DNA of 10,077 nucleotides from contig CAMBQX010000054.1 in the NCBI GenBank assembly GCA_945870085.1, positions 1 through 10,077 on the forward strand, read 5' to 3'. Shown here piece after piece: positions 1-5,492 of the stretch (positions within the stretch are counted from its first letter, which is position 1; the number at the start of each line of letters is the position of its first letter). This DNA comes from Bifidobacterium breve. Lineage in GTDB: Bacteria; Actinomycetota; Actinomycetes; S36-B12. The translations under genes and the position numbers were made by a program. Below the pieces are notes generated by a model that ran no database searches, was not told the DNA's origin, and saw only the letters and a list, made by a program, of their open reading frames with translations.

Positions 1-414
1 GCCATACTTATTGTCACCAGGTGTGCTCTTAAGGAGAGCCAGCACGAGTAACAAGATGGTGCCGATACCGCAAGCAAGCATCAAAACGTAGCCGAGCAGC
101 ACCAGCCACCCCGACTTATCCGAGTCGTGCACCCTGCGAACCATCACCGAAATCCCCGGCAGCAAAGTGACAAGGCCCCAGATTAGGGACAGGACACCAA
201 TACCGGGATTATCAAACGGTACAACTGTCCCGCCGATATTCATTTCCTGACTTGAAGCGCCTATTTGTAGACCCATGGCACTATCTATGAAGTAAAGGAC
301 CGCGCCAACGACGTAAACAAAGAGAAAGAACCACCAGAACTCGGAACGACTAGCACGCCCGCTGAAAGTCACATACTTCTTGAAACAGGTTGAGATTGCT
401 TGGCCGAAACTCAT
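1..414 (-). CDS. DUF805 family small membrane protein (3' end cut by window edge)
   Basis: I translated this by hand from an ATG at 414-412; the frame stays open for 138 codons to base 1. An AAGGAG ribosome-binding site lies 6 bases upstream. The family hallmarks are present: an N-terminal CF-KY-F-GRASRSEFWW block (residues 10-28), several hydrophobic segments (about 29-47, 73-93 and 104-128), an R-R-x-H-D-x-x-x-SGW loop (93-103) and a terminal TPGDNKYG. Because DUF805 proteins usually end just after this PG-x-x-x-YG motif, only a few residues are probably missing. It is a tandem paralogue of the next gene and very likely the last or near-last gene of the rpsF operon as seen here. The biochemical role of DUF805 is not established; an inner-membrane location is inferred from hydrophobicity. 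No signal peptide is evident. Confidence 0.85.
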   Translation of the reverse strand, partial: MSFGQAISTCFKKYVTFSGRASRSEFWWFFLFVYVVGAVLYFIDSAMGLQIGASSQEMNIGGTVVPFDNPGIGVLSLIWGLVTLLPGISVMVRRVHDSDKSGWLVLLGYVLMLACGIGTILLLVLALLKSTPGDNKYG

Positions 415-492
415 CTGCACTCCTTGGATTCGCGCCCCTCCTCAGGAGCGTTCACCCACATTGTGGCCGAAATTCAGCCAAATGTTGTCAAT

Positions 493-903
493 TTAGGAAG
501 TTTTTTCACCATAAGTGTTGGCTCCGGGGGTACCCCCCATGACCCAAAGGACCAAAAGAGCGATATTTCCACAAGGCACCAAGGTCAGCAATTGCAGCCA
601 ACCCGACATGCCGCGGTCATGCAGGCGGCGGCAGCCCACGGCGTAGGTCGGCACCAGTAACGCTAGGCCCACCAGGATTGCCAAGACGTAGAAAATGCCA
701 CCAATAACTACGAGTGGGCCATTCACCTGACCACCTGAATTGCCTGTGCCGGCTGCGATTATGAAGACGCCGCCAATTAGTGCCACGACACCGGTAACCA
801 GGGTCTGGAACAGCATCCACCACCAAAACTCCGAACGCTTCGCCCGTCCTTCGAAGGTTGCATACTTCTGAAAGCAAGTGCGGACCGCAGCTGCGAAAGA
901 CAT
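493..903 (-). CDS. DUF805 family small membrane protein, paralogue of the adjacent gene
   Basis: This 136-residue protein starts at an ATG preceded by a strong AAGGAG Shine-Dalgarno 6 bases away. It carries the DUF805 signatures: CFQKYATFEGRAKRSEFWWW near residues 10-29, hydrophobic spans at about 30-51, 65-90 and 103-122, the CRRLHDRGMSGW loop at 91-102, and GTPGANTYG near the C terminus. It lies 37 bases after the rplI stop on the same strand, so co-transcription with the ribosomal operon is likely. The next DUF805 gene starts 78 bases further on. The near-identical N-terminal blocks of the two proteins point to local duplication. The function is unknown; membrane localisation is inferred. 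In many actinobacteria dnaB or another gene follows rplI, so this position is somewhat unusual. Confidence 0.9.
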   Translation of the reverse strand: MSFAAAVRTCFQKYATFEGRAKRSEFWWWMLFQTLVTGVVALIGGVFIIAAGTGNSGGQVNGPLVVIGGIFYVLAILVGLALLVPTYAVGCRRLHDRGMSGWLQLLTLVPCGNIALLVLWVMGGTPGANTYGEKTS

Positions 904-940
904 TGCATCTCCTTCTGAGGACGGGCGAAGTTGCCGTTCG

Positions 941-1387
941 TTAAGCGACGATGACTTCGAGTGTTACCACTGCAACAACATCAGGATGGAGCTGCACTCG
1001 GGCGCTGTGCTTGCCGACGGTCTTGATCGCCTTGGGGATCTCGACCTTGCGCTTTTCGAGTACCACGCCACTTGAAATCTTGATAGCAGCAGCGACGTCA
1101 GCGGTAGTAACAGAGCCGAAGAGCCGGCCCGTCTCGCCAGCACGCGAGGTTAGAACAACCGTGAGTGCTTCAAGTTGCTGCTTGACTTCATTGGCGTGGT
1201 CAAGACCACGTATCTCGCGCACCTTGCGGGCCCGCTTAATCTGAGTGACCTGCTTTTCGCCACCTTTTGTCCAGCCAATTGCTAAACCACGAGGCATCAG
1301 GTAGTTGCGGCCGTAACCATCTTTGACGGTTACTACGTCGCCAGCCCCACCAAGGCCCGTAACTTCTTCAGTCAGAATGAGTTTCAT
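941..1387 (-). CDS. rplI: 50S ribosomal protein L9 (bL9)
   Basis: The protein has 148 residues from the chosen start. It has the L9 N-terminal domain MKLILTEEVTGLGGAGDVV, the KDGYGRNYLMPRGLAI rRNA-binding motif (about residues 22-37), a long connecting helix with HANEVKQQLEAL, and the C-terminal domain with GRLFGSVTTADVAAAIK and a V-x-LHPDV motif. L9 binds 23S rRNA near the L1 stalk base and helps maintain reading frame. A TTG two codons upstream is also in frame, but I chose the ATG at 1387 because MKLIL is the conserved L9 N terminus. Its weak AGGT-type ribosome-binding site overlaps the rpsR stop, and the genes are only 11 bases apart, which suggests translational coupling. Confidence 0.97.
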   Translation of the reverse strand: MKLILTEEVTGLGGAGDVVTVKDGYGRNYLMPRGLAIGWTKGGEKQVTQIKRARKVREIRGLDHANEVKQQLEALTVVLTSRAGETGRLFGSVTTADVAAAIKISSGVVLEKRKVEIPKAIKTVGKHSARVQLHPDVVAVVTLEVIVA

Positions 1388-1398
1388 AATCAATTAAC

Positions 1399-1671
1399 CT
1401 ATCGGGAAGTTGGGATGTAGGGCAGGAGTGCCATTTCGCGGGCGTTCTTGACAGCGGTTGCCACCGCGCGCTGCTGTTGAACGGTCAGGCCAGTGACGCG
1501 ACGTGCACGAATCTTGCCCCGGTCAGAAACGAACTTGCGAAGCAGGTTTACGTCTTTGTAATCAACAACTTTTACATCTGGCTTTAGGAGTGGTGTTACC
1601 TTCTTAAACGGAATTTTGTCGCTTGCGCGCATTGGGCGCCGCTTCGTGTCTTTTTCTCTGTCTCGTCCCAT
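1399..1671 (-). CDS. rpsR: 30S ribosomal protein S18 (bS18), cysteine-free (zinc-independent) form
   Basis: The protein has 90 residues with the S18 core VDYKDVNLLRKFVSDRGKIR, then ARRVTGL, QQQRAVATAVKNAREMALLPY and a short basic tail. S18 binds the central domain of 16S rRNA as a heterodimer with S6, encoded upstream in the same operon. The start is supported by an AAGGAG about 10 bases before the ATG. The protein contains no cysteine at all. Zinc-binding actinobacterial S18 typically has a CxxC before the VDYKD block and a further cysteine after RVTG; here those regions read KPDVK and LTVQQQ. The protein is therefore of the C-minus type. It follows ssb after a 49-base gap and precedes rplI by 11 bases. 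Confidence 0.97.
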   Translation of the reverse strand: MGRDREKDTKRRPMRASDKIPFKKVTPLLKPDVKVVDYKDVNLLRKFVSDRGKIRARRVTGLTVQQQRAVATAVKNAREMALLPYIPTSR

Positions 1672-1720
1672 GATTGGGTCGCTCCTTAGTTATTGAGTCT
1701 GTGAGTGTGTCAGTGAAGTG

Positions 1721-2203
1721 TTAGAACGGAGGCTCATCAAAAGCTGCGCCGCCGGCACCGCCGGTAGCCCACGGATCTTCTGCAGGTGCACCGCCGCTGT
1801 TGCCACCGGTGTTTTCACCGGGTGCCCCGCCTTGACGCGCGACGCGATTGACCTTGGCCGTTGCGAAGCGCAGCGCCGGGCCGACGTCTTCTACTTCGAG
1901 TTCCATGACCTGGCGTTTTTCGCCCTCGCGGGTCTCGTATGAACGTTGCCGCAGCCGACCAGAGACTATGACGTGAGTGCCTTTGGTCAGAGATTCAGCA
2001 ACGTTCTCGGCATACTGCCGCCACACACTGCAACGCATGTAAACGGCCTCGCCGTCCTTCCATTCATTGGTGGTCTTGTCGAGAACCCGTGAGTTCGAGG
2101 CGACGGTGAATGAAGCAACGGCTGCACCACTAGGGGTGAAGCGCAACTCCGGGTCATTGGTCAAGCGACCAATTACCGTCACGGTGATATCGCCGGCGGC
2201 CAT
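1721..2203 (-). CDS. ssb: Single-stranded DNA-binding protein SSB
   Basis: The protein has 160 residues. An N-terminal OB fold spans about residues 3-115, with TVIGRLTNDPELRFTPSG at the start, FTVASN, a conserved W at the VWRQYAENVAESL segment, and KGTHVIVSGRLRQRSYE. A Gly/Ala/Pro-rich linker follows (about 123-154), and the protein ends in an acidic tip with DEPPF, the docking peptide by which bacterial SSB recruits replication and repair enzymes. It coats single-stranded DNA as a tetramer. Its ATG shares one base with the rpsF stop (TAATG), and the Shine-Dalgarno inside rpsF is weak (AGAAGAAG), so ssb translation probably depends on coupling to rpsF. The rpsF-ssb-rpsR order is a classic bacterial arrangement. 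Confidence 0.97.
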   Translation of the reverse strand: MAAGDITVTVIGRLTNDPELRFTPSGAAVASFTVASNSRVLDKTTNEWKDGEAVYMRCSVWRQYAENVAESLTKGTHVIVSGRLRQRSYETREGEKRQVMELEVEDVGPALRFATAKVNRVARQGGAPGENTGGNSGGAPAEDPWATGGAGGAAFDEPPF

Positions 2204-2508
2204 TACTTAGCTTCTTCTCTAACGTCTTCGGGGCGCATAACCTTCGTGCGCATCACGGCTTCGTTGAGACCAAGCTGACGGTCTAATTCAGCTACAGCAG
2301 CCGGGGTCGCAGTTAGGTTAATGACCGCGTAGATGCCTTCGGTCTTCTTGTTGATCTCATAGGCCAACCGACGACGTCCCCAGATATCAACTTTCTGGAC
2401 GCTGCCACCATCGCCCTTGACCACATTTAAAAAAGTGTCAAGGCTTGGGGCAATTGTCTTTTCTTCCAGATCAGGGTCCAAAATAACCATGACTTCATAA
2501 CGACGCAT
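2203..2508 (-). CDS. rpsF: 30S ribosomal protein S6 (bS6)
   Basis: The protein has 101 residues from the chosen ATG. It has the S6 fold signature RRYEVMVILDPDLEE at the N terminus, then GGSVQKVDIWGRRRLAYEINKKTEG (about 36-60, paraphrased as the W-G-RRRLAYEI core) and a C-terminal NEAVMRTKVMRPEDV. It partners S18 on the 16S rRNA platform. A TTG two codons upstream is in frame, but an exceptionally strong AAGGAGGT lies 9 bases before the ATG at 2508 and only 3 bases before the TTG, which decides the start. It is the first gene of the rpsF-ssb-rpsR-rplI operon. The 5' leader contains a structure that could hide this ribosome-binding site (see 2519-2561). Confidence 0.97.
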   Translation of the reverse strand: MRRYEVMVILDPDLEEKTIAPSLDTFLNVVKGDGGSVQKVDIWGRRRLAYEINKKTEGIYAVINLTATPAAVAELDRQLGLNEAVMRTKVMRPEDVREEAK

Positions 2509-2518
2509 AGACAACCCA

Positions 2519-2561
2519 CCTCCTTCGGACTAAACGGTCACGGTCGATCCGTGACAGGAGG
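2519..2561 (-). promoter_or_regulatory. rpsF mRNA leader structure that can mask the ribosome-binding site; candidate S6:S18 autoregulatory element
   Basis: Read on the minus strand, CCTCCT (2561-2556) can pair with AGGAGG (2524-2519), which is the core of the rpsF Shine-Dalgarno. Directly inside is a perfect 7-base-pair hairpin, GTCACGG (2555-2549), loop ATCGA, CCGTGAC (2543-2537). The 3' side then has an unpaired 12-base stretch, CGTTTAGTCCGA (2536-2525), before the outer helix closes. This gives a stem, a hairpin and an asymmetric bulge containing CCG. Known rpsF leaders bound by the S6:S18 dimer have that architecture, with a conserved CCG in a bulge beside a stem and hairpin. Pairing is seen directly; the ligand is inferred from family knowledge. 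Confidence 0.68.
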
Positions 2562-2619
2562 GTTTCTGCGTGCCTGCGGTTTGGTGAAAAACCACTTCGC
2601 CAGGTTGCAGGGCTCGCCA

Positions 2620-2625
2620 AGATTA
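2620..2625 (-). promoter_or_regulatory. Possible -10 element of the rpsF operon promoter
   Basis: The minus strand reads TAATCT here, a good actinobacterial -10 hexamer. It would give a leader of roughly 100 bases before the rpsF ATG, enough to include the hairpin at 2519-2561. No convincing -35 hexamer sits 16-19 bases upstream, so the assignment is weak. Confidence 0.25.
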
Positions 2626-2707
2626 GCGGGGTTGAGGGTGCAACCAGAAATCGGGGCTATCCACAGGCCCGGAAATCAGCCTTGCGCTCGAAGTTTTCGT
2701 CGACTGA

Positions 2708-2736
2708 ACTTGCCCCATGGCCCTAAGACTTGCCCC
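2708..2736. repeat. Two direct copies of ACTTGCCCC with a 20-base period
   Basis: ACTTGCCCC occurs at 2708-2716 and 2728-2736, exactly 20 bases apart or about two helical turns. It lies between the leftward rpsF promoter region and the rightward antitoxin promoter. Such phased repeats can be sites for a DNA-binding protein, but no known motif was recognised. Confidence 0.4.
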
Positions 2737-2752
2737 GCACGGTTGGGAAACA

Positions 2753-2783
2753 TTGCGGTACCGTAAGTGGTACCAAATACGGT
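2753..2783 (+). promoter_or_regulatory. Possible promoter of the toxin-antitoxin operon
   Basis: TTGCGG (2753-2758) and TACGGT (2778-2783) resemble -35 and -10 hexamers, with a 19-base spacer that is longer than ideal. Initiation about 7 bases after the -10 would fall near 2790, giving an almost leaderless mRNA. That fits the absence of a Shine-Dalgarno before the ATG at 2795. The promoter elements overlap the GGTACC sites, as expected for repression by occlusion. Confidence 0.35.
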
Positions 2784-2787
2784 ACCG
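2756..2787. promoter_or_regulatory. Three-site palindromic operator (GGTACC, 12-base period) of the toxin-antitoxin operon
   Basis: GGTACC occurs at 2757-2762, 2769-2774 and 2781-2786, each copy exactly 12 bases after the last. The outer two extend to the 8-base palindrome CGGTACCG (2756-2763 and 2780-2787) and the middle one to TGGTACCA (2768-2775). The array ends 7 bases before the antitoxin ATG. Short palindromes at near-helical spacing are typical of operators bound cooperatively by ribbon-helix-helix antitoxins, and the adjacent gene encodes such a protein. Autorepression through this array is therefore the natural inference. Confidence 0.75.
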
Positions 2788-2794
2788 TTTGCCT

Positions 2795-3061
2795 ATGGCC
2801 ATGAATCTTCGACTCCCCGACGAACTCGCCGAGCGCCTCCGGGCCCTAGCCGACGAGACCGGTCGCAGCCAGCAGGTTCTGGTTCGCACCGCTGTTGAGC
2901 AATTTCTCGACCAGCAAGAACTCAAGCACTTGAACCCGTGGCTTCGCGCGAATCTTCAGCCTGCGCGAATACCGCCACGGTCTCCGGCTATGCCCCGCAG
3001 ACCAGTGCCGCCCGGTTGGGACAGCACGGCGATAGTGCGAGACCTGCGCGGATCAAAGTGA
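2795..3061 (+). CDS. Ribbon-helix-helix antitoxin (VapB-like)
   Basis: The protein has 88 residues from the chosen ATG. The N terminus (about residues 3-38) reads MNLRLPDELAERLRALADE followed by TGRSQQVLVRTAVEQFL, the beta strand and two helices of a CopG/RHH DNA-binding domain. The C-terminal half is Pro/Arg-rich and ends in W-DSTAIVRDLRG-K, as expected for a flexible toxin-wrapping segment. The frame is open back to an ATG at 2717, but that extension would read through the operator array and has no RHH homology, so I start at 2795; an ATG two codons later (2801) is equally possible. No Shine-Dalgarno is visible, consistent with a leaderless transcript. The stop overlaps the toxin start (GTGA), so the two are translationally coupled. 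The subfamily name VapB is inferred from the PIN-domain partner. Confidence 0.85.
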   Translation: MAMNLRLPDELAERLRALADETGRSQQVLVRTAVEQFLDQQELKHLNPWLRANLQPARIPPRSPAMPRRPVPPGWDSTAIVRDLRGSK

Positions 3062-3468
3062 CGCCACTCGTTTACTGCGATTCCAGCGTCTTACTCAAGC
3101 GTGTCCTTGACGAAAGCGACAGCAACAACTATGAGCAGTTGCTTAGTGAGCTCATTGATCAGGGTGCAACTTTGATCAGCTCTGAACTCGCGTTGATTGA
3201 AGTGCGTCGCGCACTCGGTCGCGGAGCGAAAGGCACTGATCTTGCTGAGGACGCTGATAAATCTCTCGAGGAAATATTCGCTGATGTCGGCCTAGTCAAG
3301 ATTAATGAAGACGTGGTGAACGTCGCGGGGCGCCTGCCAGGGCGCCACTTAGGCTCCCTTGATGCAATTCATGTGGCCACGGCACTCCTAAGCGAATCCA
3401 CGATTGTGTTAACCGGTGATATCCAGATGCGAAGCGCCTGCCAGAAGATTGGGCTGGTCGTCGCCTGA
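3058..3468 (+). CDS. PIN-domain ribonuclease toxin (VapC-like)
   Basis: The protein has 136 residues from a GTG start that overlaps the antitoxin stop by 4 bases. The PIN acidic quartet is intact: D8 in LVYCDSSVLLK, E48 in SSELALIEVRRAL, D102 in GSLDAIHVATAL, and D121 in LTGDIQM. These residues bind divalent metal for RNA cleavage in VapC toxins, which commonly cut tRNA or rRNA. The length is typical. A longer in-frame start at 2938 exists but would place 40 residues inside the antitoxin gene ahead of the first PIN strand, so I rejected it. The toxin is expected to be neutralised by the upstream RHH protein. Nothing indicates inactivation, so the module is probably functional. The RNA target cannot be read from sequence. 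Confidence 0.9.
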   Translation: MTPLVYCDSSVLLKRVLDESDSNNYEQLLSELIDQGATLISSELALIEVRRALGRGAKGTDLAEDADKSLEEIFADVGLVKINEDVVNVAGRLPGRHLGSLDAIHVATALLSESTIVLTGDIQMRSACQKIGLVVA

Positions 3469-3491
3469 AATTCCGACAGCTTGATCGGTCT

Positions 3492-3519
3492 TTGCCCCCC
3501 AAGGTTCGCGCCGTAGGCT
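3492..3519 (+). promoter_or_regulatory. Possible promoter upstream of the exonuclease III gene
   Basis: TTGCCC (3492-3497) and TAGGCT (3514-3519) are separated by 16 bases. TAGGCT is a common actinobacterial -10. The start point would fall near 3526, 14 bases before the xth ATG. This makes the nuclease, FemX-like and racemase-like genes a separate transcription unit from the toxin-antitoxin pair, though readthrough cannot be excluded. Confidence 0.4.
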
Positions 3520-3539
3520 AGCCCCATGCAGGGAGCAAT

Positions 3540-4325
3540 ATGCGAATAGCGACATGGAACGTAAATTCCGTGACCGCACGTCTGCCCAGAGTCCTCGAGT
3601 GGTTAGCGGCGAATAAGCCTGATGTGGTTGCTCTGCAAGAACTTAAGTGCACCGACGCCGCCTTCCCGCTGCCGCCGATCCAGGATTTGGGTTACGAAGT
3701 TGCCTCCCATGGCACCGGGCGCTGGAACGGGGTCGCGTTGTTAAGCCGCGTAGGCCTAGTTGACATCACCCGAGGCCTCGTCGACCAACCACAATATGAA
3801 GGTGCTGATGAGCCGCGCGCAATAGGCGCCAATTGCGGTGGAGTGCGCATCTGGAGTGTCTACGTGCCTAACGGGCGTGAACCTGGACATGACCACTACA
3901 ACTACAAACTCGGTTGGTTTGCAGCGTTGCAAGAAACAATTACGAAGGAATTAGCTGCAGCACCAAATCGCCCGCTTGCGGTAATTGGCGACTACAACGT
4001 GGCACCAACCGACGAGGACGTCTGGGATATCACCCAATTCACCGACAGCACCCATGTAACAGAACTCGAGCGCGAAGCTCTAACTAAGCTCCGTTCAGTT
4101 GGTTTGGTCGAAGTTATGCCCCGCGCACTAAAGGGCTACCCGTACACCTTCTGGGATTACCGCCAGGCCGCATTTGGTCGCGGCTGGGGTATGCGCATCG
4201 ATCTCGTCTACTCGAACGAACCATTCGCCACCCTCGTAACTGACGCATATATCGATCGCGAGGAACGTAAAGGAAAAGGCGCATCAGATCACGCACCGGT
4301 GGTTGTCGATCTGGATCTTGGTTAG
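3540..4325 (+). CDS. xthA: Exonuclease III / AP endonuclease (Xth, EEP family)
   Basis: The protein has 261 residues, normal for the family. The exonuclease-endonuclease-phosphatase motifs appear in order: WNVNS with N7, LQELK with E34, SVYVPNG with Y108, GDYNVAP with D151 and N153, the YTFWDYR segment near 202-208, GMRIDLV with D221, and SDHAPV with D250 and H251. All metal-binding and catalytic positions of exonuclease III are therefore present. It should cut DNA 5' of abasic sites and trim 3' blocked ends in base-excision repair. A GGGAG ribosome-binding site lies about 6 bases before the ATG. The gene starts 71 bases after the toxin and ends 3 bases before the FemX-like gene, so it is the likely first gene of a three-gene operon. 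A repair gene leading a cell-wall pair has no obvious functional logic. Confidence 0.95.
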   Translation: MRIATWNVNSVTARLPRVLEWLAANKPDVVALQELKCTDAAFPLPPIQDLGYEVASHGTGRWNGVALLSRVGLVDITRGLVDQPQYEGADEPRAIGANCGGVRIWSVYVPNGREPGHDHYNYKLGWFAALQETITKELAAAPNRPLAVIGDYNVAPTDEDVWDITQFTDSTHVTELEREALTKLRSVGLVEVMPRALKGYPYTFWDYRQAAFGRGWGMRIDLVYSNEPFATLVTDAYIDREERKGKGASDHAPVVVDLDLG

Positions 4326-4328
4326 TCA

Positions 4329-5483
4329 ATGACACTTATTGTCCGCACAATAACCTCGAATCAACATCGGGAGTGGATTGCGTCAAGACCATCAGTTTCA
4401 TTTCTACAGCTTCCTGAATGGGGTGCGGTAAAGGTTGGCTGGACTTCGGAATCCCTTGGTTGGTTCGATGGGGTGAGGCTTGTTGGCGCGGGCTTAGTTT
4501 TATATCGCTCAGTGCCGAAAATTAAGGCCCGTAGTCTTGCTTATATTCCCGAAGGCCCCGACATTGATTGGCTGCGCGAAAGACTGCTAGGGGCCACCTT
4601 GGATGACTGGCTCAGTCCGCTGCTCGCGCACTGCAAGGCACGTGGTGCCTTTCAATTAAAGATGGGGCCGGCCCTTGCCACCAGGCGATGGAAAACTGAC
4701 ACCATCAAGGCAGCCATTGCCGAGCGTGTTGATGGTGCAACCAACCCGCCGGCGCGAATCAGTGATCTGCTTGCCGACTGGCATTCCACCAAGGCCATGC
4801 AAGTTGTTGAACGACTGCAATCACGGGGATGGGTTCAAGAAGGTGGCGACGAAGCTGGGTTCGGTGACGTGCAACCCCGTTACGTGTTCCAACTCAACCT
4901 GGCCAACCGATCAATCGGGGATATTTTCGGCGACTTCAATCAGCTATGGCGACGTAACATTCGGAAGTCTGAAAAGTCGGGTGTCGAGGTCACTCAGGGG
5001 GATTTCACAGACCTTTCAGCATTCCACTCCATCTACGTCGAAACCGCTCAGCGTGATCAGTTCACACCACGCGCGCTTTCCTACTTCGAAAGGATGTGGC
5101 AGCAACTTAATGGTGCTGCTAACGGGCACCTATCCCTTTACCTAGCCAAACACGAGGGCCACGTCGCGGCCGCCACTTTGATGATTCGTGTTGGTACCCA
5201 CGCTTGGTATTCATATGGCGCTTCAACAACAGCTGACCGTGAGGTGCGCCCATCAAATGCGCTGCAGTGGCGCATGATCACCGATGCACACAAGGCCGGC
5301 TGCGAGGTATTTGATCTACGAGGGATTTCTGACACTTTGAATCCAGAGAATCATCTATTTGGCCTGGTGCAGTTCAAGTTGGGCACCGGCGGCTTTGCGC
5401 AGGAGTATGTTGGTGAATGGGATTACGTCCTGCGCACCGCTTGGGCCAAGGGTTATCGCGCATATCAAAGCCGGCGCGGGTAA
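4329..5483 (+). CDS. FemX/MurM-like lipid II aminoacyltransferase (FemABX family)
   Basis: The protein has 384 residues with FemABX landmarks: SFLQLPEWGAVK near the N terminus (24-35), a first GNAT-like lobe with AYIPEGPD (71-78), then RRNIRKSEKSGVEV (208-221), WYSYGAST with VRPSNALQW and CEVFDLRGI (293-333), and the C-terminal FGLVQFKLGTGGFAQEYVGEW (344-364). Family members use aminoacyl-tRNA to add Gly, Ala or Ser to the stem-peptide side chain of lipid II, building the interpeptide bridge at the cytoplasmic face of the membrane. The amino acid added cannot be told from sequence. The gene begins 3 bases after xthA with no clear Shine-Dalgarno, suggesting coupling, and ends 9 bases before the racemase-like gene. 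No signal peptide or membrane segment is seen. Confidence in the family is high; the exact substrate is open. Confidence 0.9.
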   Translation: MTLIVRTITSNQHREWIASRPSVSFLQLPEWGAVKVGWTSESLGWFDGVRLVGAGLVLYRSVPKIKARSLAYIPEGPDIDWLRERLLGATLDDWLSPLLAHCKARGAFQLKMGPALATRRWKTDTIKAAIAERVDGATNPPARISDLLADWHSTKAMQVVERLQSRGWVQEGGDEAGFGDVQPRYVFQLNLANRSIGDIFGDFNQLWRRNIRKSEKSGVEVTQGDFTDLSAFHSIYVETAQRDQFTPRALSYFERMWQQLNGAANGHLSLYLAKHEGHVAAATLMIRVGTHAWYSYGASTTADREVRPSNALQWRMITDAHKAGCEVFDLRGISDTLNPENHLFGLVQFKLGTGGFAQEYVGEWDYVLRTAWAKGYRAYQSRRG

Positions 5484-5492
5484 GGGGAACAC

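Noticed and set aside
433..446. Short palindrome CTCCTCAGGAG between the two DUF805 genes, considered as a terminator
   Set aside because: The stem is five pairs around a single-base centre, too tight to form an RNA hairpin, and no T-tract follows on the minus strand.
951..1244. Plus-strand open frame opposite rplI
   Set aside because: It is antisense to a clear L9 gene with no ribosome-binding site or family motif.
2688..2703. SOS (LexA) box-like sequence TCGAAG-TTTT-CGTCGA upstream of the rpsF-ssb operon
   Set aside because: It matches only 9 of 12 positions of the actinobacterial consensus TCGAAC-N4-GTTCGA, and one half-site is poor; chance is a sufficient explanation.
2717..2794. N-terminal extension of the antitoxin from an ATG at 2717
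   Set aside because: The extra 26 residues would be translated from the operator palindromes, have no RHH similarity, and would need transcription starting upstream of the likely promoter.
2623..2925. A 100-codon minus-strand open frame across the divergent control region
   Set aside because: It runs antisense through the operator and the antitoxin RHH domain, has low-complexity Arg/Ser composition, and shows no family motif or ribosome-binding site.
2938..3057. Longer start for the PIN toxin
   Set aside because: The 40 added residues lie within the antitoxin gene in another frame and precede the first PIN strand; the GTG at 3058 gives the usual length and a coupled start.
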